Shown here piece by piece: positions 5,588 to 6,088 of a DNA stretch of 6,088 nucleotides (positions within the stretch are counted from its first letter, which is position 1; every line of letters begins with the position of its first letter). Source of the DNA: Candidatus Aphodoplasma excrementigallinarum (GTDB lineage Bacteria; Bacillota; Clostridia; UBA1381; UMGS1253); contig DVOF01000157.1 of assembly GCA_018713805.1 (NCBI GenBank), forward strand, positions 1-6,088. The letters run 5' to 3'. The notes under the pieces are model-generated. The model searched no databases, was not told the DNA's origin, and worked only from the letters and a program-made list of their open reading frames with translations. A program made the translations under genes and the position numbers.

Positions 5588-6088
5588 TTAGAAAATAATC
5601 GCCAGGAATTTCGCTTTCCCGCCAACGGCCTGCATGCCGTGCTTATACTTTGCGTCAAAATACAGCGAGTCGCCGGGGTGCATCGTCAGTTCCGTCCCAT
5701 TGATCGTAATTTTGAGCGTACCCTCCAGCACATAGTTGAATTCGTGGCCCGGGTGCGTATTTTCCGGCGCGTCGTCGCCCGCGTTCGACTCCGGCACCTC
5801 CACGGTGAAAATTTCCGCGCGCTTGTGCTTGAAGTTGAAGGCAAGGTTTTGATACTTGTACTCCTTGCGCCGCTCCACGTCAAGGCCTTCGCCCGCGCGC
5901 ACGAGCTGATATACGGATAAGCGGGGGTCGTCCCCCGAAATAATGGCAGTCATTTCAACGCCAAATTTGTTGGCAAACTCGTACAGAAAGCTCATGGGGA
6001 TGTCTGCTTCACCGCTTTCATACGATTCATACACTTCTTTGCTGACGCCGAGGTCTTTTGCAACCGCTTCCGTCGATATGCCCTCAAT
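5588..6088 (-). CDS. XRE-family transcriptional regulator with C-terminal cupin domain, 5'-partial
   Basis: The frame stays open to the window end, giving 166 visible residues and lacking only a short N-terminus by family comparison. Visible residues 1-52 form the end of a lambda-repressor-type helix-turn-helix (STEAVAKDLGVSKEVYESYE, 5-24, then a helix-rich FLYEFANKFGVEMTAI). Residues about 90-166 are a small cupin barrel: motif 1 is HPGHEFNYVLEG (112-123) with two His and a Glu able to bind metal, and motif 2 is HPGDSLYF followed by His150 (137-150). Such proteins bind DNA as dimers and sense a small ligand through the cupin domain. The GTG at 6034 is not a start: the codons before it encode the helix-turn-helix. 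Its gene precedes the acyl-CoA synthetase in the same direction, so it probably regulates that gene and itself. The ligand is unknown; an acid substrate or its CoA product is a reasonable guess. Confidence 0.93.
   Translation of the reverse strand: MEGISTEAVAKDLGVSKEVYESYESGEADIPMSFLYEFANKFGVEMTAIISGDDPRLSVYQLVRAGEGLDVERRKEYKYQNLAFNFKHKRAEIFTVEVPESNAGDDAPENTHPGHEFNYVLEGTLKITINGTELTMHPGDSLYFDAKYKHGMQAVGGKAKFLAIIF

Noticed and set aside
5576..5920. 114-codon plus-strand frame
   Set aside because: It is antisense to the cupin domain of the regulator and its sequence is low in recognisable structure.
6032..6034. GTG at 6034 as the start of the regulator
   Set aside because: Eighteen in-frame codons before it encode half of the helix-turn-helix, so the gene continues beyond the window.

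Overview
The window looks like a chromosomal segment of a Gram-positive anaerobe of the Bacillota, most likely class Clostridia. This is inferred from strong AGGAGG-type ribosome binding sites, compact GC-rich intrinsic terminators, an extracellular solute-binding protein of the LipO-like type carrying a copper-amine-oxidase N-terminal-like domain, and an acyl-CoA synthetase paired with an XRE-cupin regulator, an arrangement I recall from gut Clostridia. Base composition appears balanced to slightly GC-rich. I cannot name the genus. No RNA gene, CRISPR array, insertion sequence, attachment site or phage gene was recognised.

Layout. (1) Bases 2-1636, plus strand: the 3' part of a gene for a secreted solute-binding protein, starting before the window and ending at a terminator hairpin (1704-1736). 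(2) Bases 1780-2823, plus strand: a nucleotide-sugar 4,6-dehydratase of the CapE/FnlA/WbjB group, with Met in place of the usual SDR catalytic Tyr. (3) A perfect 32-bp inverted repeat (2939-2970) lies between convergent genes and probably terminates transcription from both sides. (4) Bases 2977-3723, minus strand: a stand-alone nucleotidyltransferase with its own strong extended -10 promoter, so probably a single-gene unit. (5) A strong terminator (3796-3825) closes a minus-strand operon containing an AMP-forming acyl-CoA synthetase (3860-5542) and, upstream of it, an XRE-cupin regulator (5588-6088) cut by the window end.

How the genes work together. The regulator and synthetase are close (45 nt), co-directional and probably co-transcribed; the regulator probably controls the synthetase and may sense a carboxylate or acyl-CoA-related ligand (inference). 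The other three genes sit in separate transcription units and show no clear functional link to one another. The solute-binding protein has no permease genes downstream and the dehydratase lacks the usual CapF/CapG-type partners downstream. Intergenic stretches are all below about 160 bases and hold mainly promoters and terminators. I see no convincing undescribed multi-gene system; the best leads are the domain fusion in the solute-binding protein, the divergent C-terminus of the dehydratase, the nucleotidyltransferase of unknown substrate, and the regulator-synthetase pair.
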